Shown here: in pieces, positions 27,038 to 35,072 of the stretch | Layout: each line of letters begins with the position of its first letter | Position numbering within the stretch: position 1 is the first letter of the stretch | Assembly: GCA_016892645.1 (NCBI GenBank) | Contig: JAFEMX010000001.1 | Span: 554,836-618,835 of the forward strand | Direction: 5' to 3' | Source: Micrococcaceae bacterium RIT 802 | Lineage (GTDB): Bacteria > Actinomycetota > Actinomycetes > Actinomycetales > Micrococcaceae | DNA length: 64,000 nucleotides | The notes under the pieces: generated by a model | What the model was told of the DNA's origin: nothing | Seen by the model: the letters and a program-made list of their open reading frames with translations, nothing else | Database searches by the model: none | Made by a program: the position numbers and the translations under genes

Positions 27038-28531
27038 TCAGGGACGGGCCGCGCGCGGTGCGGCCGAACCCCGCTCGGGTGCGTGCAGCCGGGTCATCAC
27101 CGTCGACGTCGCCCCCGGAGCGAGCCCCCGGGTCGCCAGCGAGACCACGATGGTGACCACGAACGCCAGCGGCACCGTCCAGGCCGCCGGTTGCGTGGCC
27201 AGGCCCAGTGCCAGACCCGACAGGCCGGGCAACGCCGAGGCAACCAGCATCGCCCCGGCGCACCCCAGTGCACCCGCCAGCATGCCGGCCACCGCCCCGG
27301 CCGCCGTCAGCCCCCGCCACCAGATGCCCAGCAACAGCAGCGGGCAGATGGTCGATGCCGTGAAGGCGAACACCGAGCCGATCGCCCCGGCCAGCGCCAG
27401 GGTGCTGGTGCCCAGGGCCAGCAGCAGCGGGACCGCGCTGGCCAGGACCGCCGAATAGCGGAAGCCGCGCACCGTGCCGCCGAAGAGGTCCTGGCTCATC
27501 ACCCCGGCGAGCGAGACCACGAGCCCCGAGGTGGTGGACATGAATGCCGCGAAGGCGCCCCCGATGACCAGGGCCGTCAACAGGTTCCCGGCCGTCCCGC
27601 CGACCACCCGTGACGGCAGCAGCAGCACCGTGGCGTCGGCGTTGCCGTTCTGCGCCAATTCCGGAAGGTAGACCCGGCCGAGCACGCCCAGGACCGTGGG
27701 GAAGAGGTAGAACACCGAGAGCAGCCCCAGCACGATCGCCGTCGTGCGCCGTGCGGAGGCCCCGTCCGGGTTGGTGTAGAAGCGCACCAGCACGTGCGGC
27801 AGCCCCAGCGTGCCGAACAGCAACGCCACGATCAGCGAGATCGTCGAGTAGATCCCCGACTGGCCCAGCGCCTCCTGGGGCAGGTCGAAGGCCAACCCGT
27901 TGCCGGTCGCGGACCGGCCGGTGATCCCCAGCTGCAGTAGCAGGAACACGGTGGGCACCGCCAGGGCGCCGAGCTTGAGCCAGAACTGGAAGGCCTGAAC
28001 GAAGGTGATCGAGCGCATCCCGCCGGCCACCACGGTCAGGCACACGACCGCCATGACCATCCCGGCGCCGAGCCACCCGGGCAGCCCGGTCGTGATCGCC
28101 AAGGTCAGTGATGCACCGTGCAGCTGGGGCACGATGTAGAGCCACCCGACGACGACCACCAGGATGCTGGTCACCAACCGGGCGATCCGGCTGTTCAACC
28201 GGATCTGCGCGAAGTCCGGCAGCGTGTAGGCGCCGGACCGGCGCAGCGGTGCGGCCACGAAGAGCAGCAGCATCAGGTAGCCGGCCGTGTAGCCGATGGG
28301 GAACCAGAGCGCGTCCTGCCCGGAGACCACGATCAGGCCCGCGATCCCCAGGAAGCTGGCGGCCGAGAGGTACTCCCCGCCGATGGCCGATGCGTTCCAC
28401 CAGGGCCTCACGGTGCGCGAGGCGACGTAGAAGTCCCCGGTCGTGCGCGACAGGCGCAGCCCGTGCACGGCGATCAGCACCGTGGCGAGGATGACGACGG
28501 CGATCGCCAGCAGTGCAGTGCCGGTGCTCAT
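27038..28531 (-). CDS. Sodium:solute symporter (SSS family)
   Basis: A 497-residue permease with about 13 transmembrane helices. SSS hallmarks: DFYVASRTVRPWWNASAIGGEYLSAASFLG near the N-terminus (cation-site residues in the first repeat), the GGMRSITFVQAFQFWLK loop, and LPHVLVRFYTNP. It is closest in layout to acetate/monocarboxylate symporters such as ActP and MctC. Its start codon overlaps the stop of the small membrane protein gene upstream. Together with the LytTR regulator and kinase it forms an operon on the minus strand. It is a paralogue of the symporter at 31523. Confidence 0.88.
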   Translation of the reverse strand: MSTGTALLAIAVVILATVLIAVHGLRLSRTTGDFYVASRTVRPWWNASAIGGEYLSAASFLGIAGLIVVSGQDALWFPIGYTAGYLMLLLFVAAPLRRSGAYTLPDFAQIRLNSRIARLVTSILVVVVGWLYIVPQLHGASLTLAITTGLPGWLGAGMVMAVVCLTVVAGGMRSITFVQAFQFWLKLGALAVPTVFLLLQLGITGRSATGNGLAFDLPQEALGQSGIYSTISLIVALLFGTLGLPHVLVRFYTNPDGASARRTTAIVLGLLSVFYLFPTVLGVLGRVYLPELAQNGNADATVLLLPSRVVGGTAGNLLTALVIGGAFAAFMSTTSGLVVSLAGVMSQDLFGGTVRGFRYSAVLASAVPLLLALGTSTLALAGAIGSVFAFTASTICPLLLLGIWWRGLTAAGAVAGMLAGALGCAGAMLVASALPGLSGLALGLATQPAAWTVPLAFVVTIVVSLATRGLAPGATSTVMTRLHAPERGSAAPRAARP

Positions 28532-28914
28532 TCGCCGGTCACGTCCCGGTACCGCGCCTCGTAGCGGGCGCTGGCCCGGTTGTAGAGGAAGGCGCCGAGC
28601 AGGATGATCGGGTACACCCCGATCCCCAGGACGATCCAGGGCAGCGGGATCGTCAGGATCCGGATGGCGTGGATCTGCGGCCAGACAGCGACCATGACGG
28701 CCAGGCACAGCAACAGCAGCAGGAACCCCAACGCCACCGACAGGGACAGGCGCAATTGCGAACGGATCAGCGACCTGACGTAGAACTCGGCGGCCGGGTC
28801 GTGGCCGGCCCGCCGTGCGGTCACGCTCAGCGGTGCGCCCTCCGGTGCCGTCACCCGGACCCGCACCGGGACCGCCGGGTGGTCCACCGGTCCGTCCGCG
28901 CCCTCGCCGCTCAC
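28528..28914 (-). CDS. Small two-helix membrane protein, DUF485-like symporter partner
   Basis: 128 residues. A polar N-terminus is followed by FYVRSLIRSQLRLSLSVALGFLLLLL (helix 1) and IPLPWIVLGIGVYPIILLGAFLYNRA (helix 2), then a short charged tail. Position and topology match DUF485 proteins that accompany ActP-type symporters, as the gene at 31110 does; sequence identity to that gene is low. The GTG start at 28914 forms a GTGA overlap with the regulator stop, and its stop overlaps the symporter ATG, so all three are coupled. Probably an accessory subunit (inference). Confidence 0.75.
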   Translation of the reverse strand: MSGEGADGPVDHPAVPVRVRVTAPEGAPLSVTARRAGHDPAAEFYVRSLIRSQLRLSLSVALGFLLLLLCLAVMVAVWPQIHAIRILTIPLPWIVLGIGVYPIILLGAFLYNRASARYEARYRDVTGE

Positions 28915-29627
28915 AGGGGGCGGATGCGGTTGGCGGCGAGGTTCCCGCGCAGCAGCGGGAGCGCCCGGCGGCTCACCGGCAATTCGGTGTCGCCGATGAC
29001 CACCGACGCCTTGCCCGGGGACATCTTGACCTTCTCCACCCGGCACATGGCCACCAGGTAGCCGCGGTGGATGCGCAGGTAGCCGGCCGGACCCCACTGC
29101 TGTTCGAGGTCGTTGAGCGGGACCCGGATCAGGTAGCTGGCGTCCGCGGTATGCAGGCGGGCGTAGTCCCCCTGGGCCTGCACGTAGCGGATCTCGTCGC
29201 GGCGGATCATCTTGGTGACCCCGCCCTGGTCGACGGTGACGAACTCGGGCTCGGCGGGCCCGTCCTGGATCAGCTCGCACACCCGGCGCACCGACTCGGC
29301 GAGGCGCTCGGGCCGGATCGGCTTGAGCACGTAGTCCACCGCCGCCAGTTCGAATGCCTCCAGCGCCTGCGCCTCATCGGCGGTGACGAAGACGACGGCG
29401 GGAGGACGACTGAAACGCGAGATGACCCGGGCGATGTCCAGGCCGGAGAGCGAGGGCATGTGGATGTCCAGGAAGAGCGCGTCGACGGAGAACTCCTCCA
29501 GGGCCTTCAGCGCGGCGGCGCCGGAGGTGGCCCGGTGGATCTGGCCCACCCGGGCATCGCCGTCGAGCAGGAAGGCCAGTTCCTCGACGGCGGGCAGCTC
29601 ATCATCGGCGACGACGACATTGATCAT
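28911..29627 (-). CDS. LytTR-family response regulator
   Basis: 238 residues. The receiver domain (1-120) has acidic pocket D8-D9, phospho-acceptor D54 in FLDIHMP, a Thr in VFVTAD and Lys in YVLKPIR. The LytTR DNA-binding domain (about 135-238) has VTKMIRRDEIRYVQAQGDYARLHTAD, RIHRGYLVAM and the terminal L..NLAANRIRPL. It is the partner of the kinase 35 bp upstream and is coupled to the symporter pair downstream. By analogy with BtsR/YpdB of E. coli it should switch transporter genes in response to a carboxylate, but its ligand is unknown. Confidence 0.92.
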   Translation of the reverse strand: MINVVVADDELPAVEELAFLLDGDARVGQIHRATSGAAALKALEEFSVDALFLDIHMPSLSGLDIARVISRFSRPPAVVFVTADEAQALEAFELAAVDYVLKPIRPERLAESVRRVCELIQDGPAEPEFVTVDQGGVTKMIRRDEIRYVQAQGDYARLHTADASYLIRVPLNDLEQQWGPAGYLRIHRGYLVAMCRVEKVKMSPGKASVVIGDTELPVSRRALPLLRGNLAANRIRPL

Positions 29628-29662
29628 GGCACCAGTCTAGATAACGATGTGAGCCGTGGCAC

Positions 29663-30856
29663 TCAGGCCGGCGGGCCGGCGTCGTACCCGGGCTGGAACT
29701 TCGGGATGCGCAGCGTGATCAGCGTCCCGGCGCCGGGGGCGGTGTCGATCACCAGGCCGTGGCCGTCACCGTAGAGCTGGCGCAGGCGCACGTCGACATT
29801 GCGCAGTCCCACGTGCACGCCGTCGGCGGTGCCGGCCAGGACCGAGCGCAGTGCCTCCGGGTCGATGCCCACGCCGTCGTCCTCCACCGTGATCTCCGCG
29901 AACGCGCCGGCGTCGGAGGCCGTCAGGGAGATCAACCCGCCGCCGGCCTTGCCCTCGAGCCCGTGGCGGACGGCGTTCTCCACCAGCGGCTGCAGCGAGA
30001 GGAACGGCATGACCGTGCCCAGTACTTCGGGGGCGATGGCCAGGGACACCCGGATCCGTTCCCCGAAGCGGGCCTTCTCCAGCAGCAGGTAGCGGTCGAT
30101 GGCCTGCAGCTCCTCGGCGAGGGTGGTGAAGTCCCCGTGGCGGCGGAACGAGTACCGGGTGAAGTCGGCGAACTCGACCACCAGGGTGCGCGCCCGCTGC
30201 GGGTCGGTGTTGATGAAGGAGGCGATGGCGTTGAGGCTGTTGTAGATGAAGTGCGGGCTGATCTGGGCGCGCAGGGCCCGCACCTCGGCCTCCATCAGCA
30301 GGGCCCGGGATTCGTCGAGTTCGGCCAGCCCCAATTGGGCGGCCACCCAGGCGGCCAGCTCGGTGGTGGCACGGACCAGCCCCGCATTGGCCCGTGGGGC
30401 CATCGCCACCACGGTGCCCACCGCGACCCCGCGCACCAGGATGGGCGCGTAGACGCTCTCGGCCCCGGTGGTGCGCACCACCTGGGTGCGGGCGGCCTGC
30501 ACCGCCTGGTCGGCACCGTGCGCCAGATCGGTGGGGGTGCAGCGTCCCGGATCGGCCAGCGGGCCGTCGAGGGCGAGCACCGTCGTCGTATCCGTGATCG
30601 CCAACCCCTCGCAGCCCAGCACGTCGCGCAGGTGCCGGGCGGCCCGGCCCGCCCCCTCGGCCTGCAGGCCCGCGCTGAAATGCGGGGCGGCCTGTGAGAC
30701 CCGGTGCAGGGTCTCGTAGGTGGCCCGGTCGGCGTCGGTGCCCAGGTCGCGGAACGAGCGCAGGGTCCGGAACCCGACGTAGAAGACCACGGCCACGGCG
30801 ATGGTGAGGATCGCGATGATCACCGTGGTCTGGGTGGCGGCGGACAGCATGGACAC
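29663..30856 (-). CDS. LytS/YehU-type sensor histidine kinase
   Basis: 397 residues. One N-terminal transmembrane helix (about 11-28), then a GAF-like cytoplasmic domain (about 50-175), then the His_kinase block with ISPHFIYNSLNAIASFI (H202 predicted phospho-His), and an ATPase domain with PLVENAVRHGLE (N box), VEDDGVGI and GLRNVDVRL. It lacks the 5TM sensor of true LytS, so input probably comes through GAF. Start ATG 30856; 30850 is also possible. The regulator follows after 35 bp. Divergent from the DUF485-actP pair, with 253 bp between. Confidence 0.9.
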   Translation of the reverse strand: MSMLSAATQTTVIIAILTIAVAVVFYVGFRTLRSFRDLGTDADRATYETLHRVSQAAPHFSAGLQAEGAGRAARHLRDVLGCEGLAITDTTTVLALDGPLADPGRCTPTDLAHGADQAVQAARTQVVRTTGAESVYAPILVRGVAVGTVVAMAPRANAGLVRATTELAAWVAAQLGLAELDESRALLMEAEVRALRAQISPHFIYNSLNAIASFINTDPQRARTLVVEFADFTRYSFRRHGDFTTLAEELQAIDRYLLLEKARFGERIRVSLAIAPEVLGTVMPFLSLQPLVENAVRHGLEGKAGGGLISLTASDAGAFAEITVEDDGVGIDPEALRSVLAGTADGVHVGLRNVDVRLRQLYGDGHGLVIDTAPGAGTLITLRIPKFQPGYDAGPPA

Positions 30857-31109
30857 AGCTTAGACGCCGGGTCCCGCCGGGTCCTGCCGGGCGGCGGGGA
30901 GCGCGGCGGAGCGGGACCGGTGCGACCGCTCGCCGGAAGGCCCCGACCGCTCGGCGCATCCCGGACACCGTTGGGCCACTCGGTGACGTGACGCACTTCA
31001 CTATCGTCCGGAGGTGGATGACAGTGATGGGAGCCATCACTTCCGTCCGCGGGCGCGGATCGACACCGCGGCCCCGTGGCGGATGGCAACACCACTTTGA
31101 GGAGGAACC
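30857..31109. promoter_or_regulatory. Divergent control region, kinase / DUF485-actP
   Basis: 253 bp. It holds two adjacent GTGACG words near 30983-30993, a CACTAT hexamer at 30999-31004 as a possible -10 for the right-hand operon, and a perfect inverted repeat AGTGATGG/CCATCACT with a 3-bp spacer at 31023-31041. The repeat lies in the predicted leader. A ribosome site GAGGAGG precedes the gene at 31110. A LytTR target here is likely but unproved. Confidence 0.45.
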
Positions 31110-31526
31110 ATGGCACACCCCACCACCCCGGACCCCGCGCCGGACGACCAGGCGGTCCCCGGGCCCGACGCCGGCGTCCAGACCGTCCACCCGGACGACG
31201 CCGCCGGCGAGTTCATCGCCGTCCAGGCCAGCGACGAGTTCCAGGACCTGCGCCGCACCCACCGCAGCTTCGTCTTCCCGATGGCCATCGCCTTTCTGGT
31301 CTGGTACTTCGCCTACGTCCTGCTGGCCGACTACGCCCACGACTTCATGTCCATCCGCGTCGTGGGCAACATCAACCTCGGGCTCATCCTGGGTCTGCTG
31401 CAGTTCGTCTCGACGTTCGGCATCACCGCCGCCTACGTCCACTTCTCCAACAAGAAGCTGGACCCGAAGGCCACGGCGCTGCGCGAACGCCTCGAGGCCA
31501 CCGTCGACGAAGGAGACCTGAAATGA
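31110..31526 (+). CDS. DUF485-domain membrane protein
   Basis: 138 residues. An acidic, Pro-rich N-terminus is followed by the DUF485 core: FQDLRRTHRSFVFPMAIAFLVWYFAYVLLADYA (helix 1) and a second helix with INLGLILGLLQFVSTFGITAAYVHFSNKK, ending in a charged helix. These proteins are encoded next to ActP-type symporters and are thought to be accessory. A strong GAGGAGG lies before the ATG. Its stop overlaps the actP start (ATGA), so the two are made together. Confidence 0.92.
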   Translation: MAHPTTPDPAPDDQAVPGPDAGVQTVHPDDAAGEFIAVQASDEFQDLRRTHRSFVFPMAIAFLVWYFAYVLLADYAHDFMSIRVVGNINLGLILGLLQFVSTFGITAAYVHFSNKKLDPKATALRERLEATVDEGDLK

Positions 31527-33160
31527 GCATCCTGGCCACCAGCGCCGCAGTGCCCCTGGCCGCCGCGGCCGAGTCCACCTCGGTGGGCAACCCGTTCGTG
31601 AACATCGGCATCTTCGCCGTGTTCGTCGGGGTCACCCTCGTCGTCGTGCTGCGGGCGAGCAAGAACAACAAGACCGCCGCCGACTACTACGCCGGCGGGC
31701 GTTCGTTCACCGGAACCCAGAACGGCACCGCGATCGCGGGGGACTACCTCTCCGCCGCGTCCTTCCTGGGCATCTGCGGGGCCATCGCCATCAACGGGTA
31801 CGACGGGTTCCTGTATTCGATCGGCTTCCTCGTCGCGTGGCTGGTGGCCCTGCTGCTGGTCGCCGAGATGCTGCGCAACACCGGCAAGTTCACCATGGCC
31901 GACGTGCTCTCCTTCCGCCTGAAGCAGCGCCCCATCCGCATCGCCGCGGCCATCACCACGCTGGCCGTCTGCCTGTTCTACCTGCTGGCGCAGATGGCCG
32001 GTGCCGGCGCGCTGGTCTCCCTGCTGCTGGGCATCGACGGACGCCTGGGCCAGTCGCTGGTCATCACCGTCGTCGGCGCGCTGATGATCGTCTACGTGCT
32101 GGTCGGTGGCATGAAGGGCACCACCTGGGTGCAGATCATCAAGGCCTGCCTGCTCATCGCCGGTGCGTTCATCATGACGATCTGGGTGCTGGCCATGTAC
32201 GGCTTCAACCTCTCGACCCTGATGGGGGCGGCCGTCGAAACGGCCGGCAACCCGGCCCTGCTGGATCCGGGCCTGAAGTACGGGGCGTCGGAGACCTCCA
32301 AGCTGGACTTCATCTCCCTGGCCCTGGCCCTGGTGCTCGGGACCGCGGCCCTGCCGCACGTGCTGATGCGCTTCTACACCGTCCCCACGGCCAAGGAAGC
32401 GCGCAAGTCGGTCGTCTGGGCGATCTGGCTCATCGGCGCCTTCTACCTGTTCACGCTGGTCCTCGGCTACGGTGCCGGTGCCCTGATCGGCCCGGAGCGG
32501 ATCACCAACGCCCCCGGCGGGGTGAACTCGGCGGCGCCGTTGCTGGCCTTCGAGCTCGGCGGGCCGATCCTGCTCGGGGTGATCTCCGCGGTGGCCTTCG
32601 CCACCATCCTGGCGGTGGTCGCCGGCCTGACCATCACCGCTGCCGCATCGTTCGCCCATGACATCTACGCCAACGTCATCGCCAAGGGAAAGACGACCCC
32701 GGAGAAGGAGATGAAGGTGGCCCGGCGCACCGTCGTCGTCATCGGCATCCTGGCGATCGTCGGCGGCATCGGCGCCCAGGGCCAGAACGTGGCCTTCCTG
32801 GTGGCGCTGGCCTTCGCGGTCGCCGCCTCGGCGAACCTGCCGACCATCATTTACTCGCTCTACTGGAAGCGCTTCTCCACCCAGGGGGCCGTCTGGTCGA
32901 TGTACGGCGGACTGGCCACGGCCATCCTGCTCATCGTGTTCTCCCCGGTGGTCTCCGGAACGAAGACGTCGATGATCGTCGGCGCGGACTTCGCGATCTT
33001 CCCGCTGAGCAACCCGGGCATCATCTCCATCCCGCTGGCGTTCTTCCTCGGCTGGTTGGGCACCGTGCTCAGCAAGACCAAGGAGGATCCGGCCAAGCAG
33101 GCGGAAATGGAGGTCCGTTCGCTCACCGGTGTCGGCGCCGAGAAGGCGGTCGACCACTAG
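31523..33160 (+). CDS. actP: Cation/acetate symporter
   Basis: A 545-residue SSS-family permease with about 13 helices. Signatures: DYYAGGRSFTGTQNGTAIAGDYLSAASFLG, GGMKGTTWVQIIKA, and LPHVLMRFYTVPTAKEARKS, which matches the acetate/glycolate group. The N-terminus before helix 1 (AAVPLAAAAES) resembles the signal-like leader of ActP. It sits in a two-gene operon with the DUF485 gene. A large hairpin terminates it. Its paralogue is encoded divergently beyond the kinase gene. Acetate, propionate or pyruvate are the likely substrates (family knowledge). Confidence 0.9.
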   Translation: MSILATSAAVPLAAAAESTSVGNPFVNIGIFAVFVGVTLVVVLRASKNNKTAADYYAGGRSFTGTQNGTAIAGDYLSAASFLGICGAIAINGYDGFLYSIGFLVAWLVALLLVAEMLRNTGKFTMADVLSFRLKQRPIRIAAAITTLAVCLFYLLAQMAGAGALVSLLLGIDGRLGQSLVITVVGALMIVYVLVGGMKGTTWVQIIKACLLIAGAFIMTIWVLAMYGFNLSTLMGAAVETAGNPALLDPGLKYGASETSKLDFISLALALVLGTAALPHVLMRFYTVPTAKEARKSVVWAIWLIGAFYLFTLVLGYGAGALIGPERITNAPGGVNSAAPLLAFELGGPILLGVISAVAFATILAVVAGLTITAAASFAHDIYANVIAKGKTTPEKEMKVARRTVVVIGILAIVGGIGAQGQNVAFLVALAFAVAASANLPTIIYSLYWKRFSTQGAVWSMYGGLATAILLIVFSPVVSGTKTSMIVGADFAIFPLSNPGIISIPLAFFLGWLGTVLSKTKEDPAKQAEMEVRSLTGVGAEKAVDH

Positions 33161-33182
33161 GTAGTCCACTCCGGTCTCCACA

Positions 33183-33240
33183 CCGGGCACGACGGCGAAG
33201 GGCCGGGTCCACGCGGACCCGGTCCTTTCGCCGTGCCCGG
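33183..33240. terminator. Bidirectional terminator between actP and the AsnC gene
   Basis: A hairpin of about 25 bp in three blocks (8+9+8) with small bulges and an ACGC loop. It lies between two convergent genes. Confidence 0.85.
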
Positions 33241-33279
33241 GTGCCGGCCTGCCGAAGAACCGGGCGCGGTGTCCTGCTG

Positions 33280-33741
33280 CTACTGGTTCCCGAGCAGCGG
33301 GCGCATGCGGTGGGGGATCAGCTCGGCCATCGACAACGACGTGTCGGCCCGATCGATGCCGTCGATGTCCATGATGGCGCCGTGGATGCGGAAGAGGTCC
33401 TCCGCCCCGCGGGCCACGACGCTGGCCAGGATGTCCGCAGTGCCGCTGAGACCGTGGGCCTCCACGACCTCGGGGATGCGGGCCAGTGCGGTGGTGATCT
33501 CGCCGAGCTTCTTCTGCTGGACGTGGATGTGCACGAAGCTGGTCAGCGGGAACCCCAGGGCCGCCGGGTTGATGCGGCGTTCGAAGGAGAGGAAGGCGCC
33601 GTGGTTCTCCAGCCGGGTCAGGCGCGCCTGCACTGTGTTGCGGGACAGCCCCAGCGACGTCGCCAGGGCCACCGTGGTGGCCTTGGGGTCCTGCACCAGG
33701 GCGTCGAGGAGCCGGCGGTCGGTTTCGTCCAAGTCAGCCAT
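33280..33741 (-). CDS. Lrp/AsnC-family regulator
   Basis: 153 residues: an N-terminal winged HTH (DETDRRLLDALVQDPKATTVALATSLGLSRNTVQARLTRLE) and a C-terminal RAM ligand/oligomerisation domain (FPLTSFVHIHVQQ, SGTADILASVVAR). It is divergent from the branched-chain keto acid dehydrogenase genes and is their likely regulator, like BkdR of pseudomonads. ATG 33741 is used; the TAAAGT hexamer on the minus strand ends 8 nt before it and no Shine-Dalgarno is present, so a leaderless or near-leaderless mRNA is likely. Amino acid or keto acid effector (inference). Confidence 0.93.
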   Translation of the reverse strand: MADLDETDRRLLDALVQDPKATTVALATSLGLSRNTVQARLTRLENHGAFLSFERRINPAALGFPLTSFVHIHVQQKKLGEITTALARIPEVVEAHGLSGTADILASVVARGAEDLFRIHGAIMDIDGIDRADTSLSMAELIPHRMRPLLGNQ

Positions 33742-33743
33742 AC

Positions 33744-33837
33744 TGCACAACTTTATCAGGTAGCTGACGGGCGTTATTGAGCACTCTGCTCAGGAAACTC
33801 TTTGATGGTTGTGCGCCCTGACTCTTGTGAGTATCGT
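33744..33837. promoter_or_regulatory. AsnC-type control region upstream of bkdABC
   Basis: TGCACAAC at 33744-33751 and GTTGTGCG at 33808-33815 form a widely spaced inverted pair. The left one overlaps the regulator's own promoter. The right one overlaps a TTGTGC -35 (33809-33814), which is 17 bp from TATCGT (33832-33837). This would give bkdABC a leader of about 100 nt. Confidence 0.5.
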
Positions 33838-33944
33838 CACAGTCAAGGTCGGGTGATGATGCCGGGCCTGCCGTTCGGGCGTCGGATGACCCATCCGGCG
33901 ACCGGCGAGTCGGCCGACGAACCACGAAGGACGCAGCGGAGACC

Positions 33945-35072
33945 ATGAACATGTCACAGCCAGCCGGTCACCGGGACGAGGGGCTGATCCAGCTCATCGA
34001 TCCCAGCGGGCGCCGCACCCCGAACGAGGAACTCGACCCCTGGGTCACCGACGTCGACGTGGACGCCCTGCGCGGCCTCCATACCGACATGGTGGCCATC
34101 CGCCGGATCGACCAGGAAGGCACCGCCCTGCAACGCCAGGGCGAGCTGGCCCTCTGGCCGCCGCTGCTGGGCCAGGAAGCCGCCCAGATCGGCGCCGGCC
34201 GGGCCTTGGAAGACGACGACTTCATCTTCCCCTCCTACCGCGAGACCGGCCTGGCCTACTGCCGCGGCGTGGACGCGGAGGACACCCTGCGCGTCTGGCG
34301 CGGCAACGCCTACAGCGGCTGGGATCCGTTCGGCAAGAACATGGCGACCCCGCAGATCATCATCGGCGCCCAGACCCTGCATGCCGCGGGCTACGCCATG
34401 GGCATCAAGTACGACGGCGGATCCCAGGCCGCGATCACCTTCTTCGGCGACGGCGCCACCAGTCAGGGCGATGTCAACGAGGCCATGGTCTTCGCCGCCA
34501 GCTACCAGGCGCCCGTGGTCTTCTTCTGCCAGAACAACCACTGGGCCATCTCCGAGCCGGTGGAACTGCAGAGCAACACGCACATCGCCGACCGTCCCGT
34601 CGGCTTCGGGATCCCCAGCCTGCGCGTGGACGGCAACGACGTCCTCGCCTGCCTGGCCGCCACCCGCATCGCCCTGGACCGGGCCCGCACCGGCAACGGG
34701 CCGACCTTCATCGAGGCCGTCACCTACCGCATGGGACCGCACACCACCGCCGATGACCCCACCCGCTACCGCGACGCCAACGAGCTGGACCTCTGGGCCG
34801 CCAAGGACCCGATCGAGCGCCTGGAAAAACACCTCGCCGGCCTCGGCCTCGACACGGCGGAGCTGCAGGCGGGCGCGGCGGTGGTCGCCGACGCCGTCGC
34901 AGAGAAGCTCCGCAAGGCCATCATCGGCCTCCAGGATCCGCAGCCGATGGACGTCTTCGAGAACGTCTACTCGCAGCCGCACGCCACCCTGGACCGCCAG
35001 CGCGAACACTATGCGCTCTACCAACAGCAATTCGCCGACGCCGGTTCGGCGACGGAAGGAGGAGCACGATGA
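33945..35072 (+). CDS. bkdA: 2-oxo acid dehydrogenase E1 alpha (branched-chain type)
   Basis: A 375-residue TPP-binding subunit that decarboxylates branched-chain 2-keto acids. The TPP motif is present as FFGDGATSQGDVNEA...FFCQNNHWAIS, and SYRETGLAYCRG with YRMGPHTTADDPTRYR (phosphorylation-loop region of the eukaryotic enzyme) supports E1 alpha. Long N-terminus with ELDPWVTDVDVDALRG. It opens bkdABC; its stop overlaps the start of bkdB (ATGA). E3 is not encoded nearby and must be shared. Pyruvate cannot be excluded as a substrate, but the leucine-degradation genes downstream point to keto-isocaproate and relatives. Confidence 0.92.
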   Translation: MNMSQPAGHRDEGLIQLIDPSGRRTPNEELDPWVTDVDVDALRGLHTDMVAIRRIDQEGTALQRQGELALWPPLLGQEAAQIGAGRALEDDDFIFPSYRETGLAYCRGVDAEDTLRVWRGNAYSGWDPFGKNMATPQIIIGAQTLHAAGYAMGIKYDGGSQAAITFFGDGATSQGDVNEAMVFAASYQAPVVFFCQNNHWAISEPVELQSNTHIADRPVGFGIPSLRVDGNDVLACLAATRIALDRARTGNGPTFIEAVTYRMGPHTTADDPTRYRDANELDLWAAKDPIERLEKHLAGLGLDTAELQAGAAVVADAVAEKLRKAIIGLQDPQPMDVFENVYSQPHATLDRQREHYALYQQQFADAGSATEGGAR

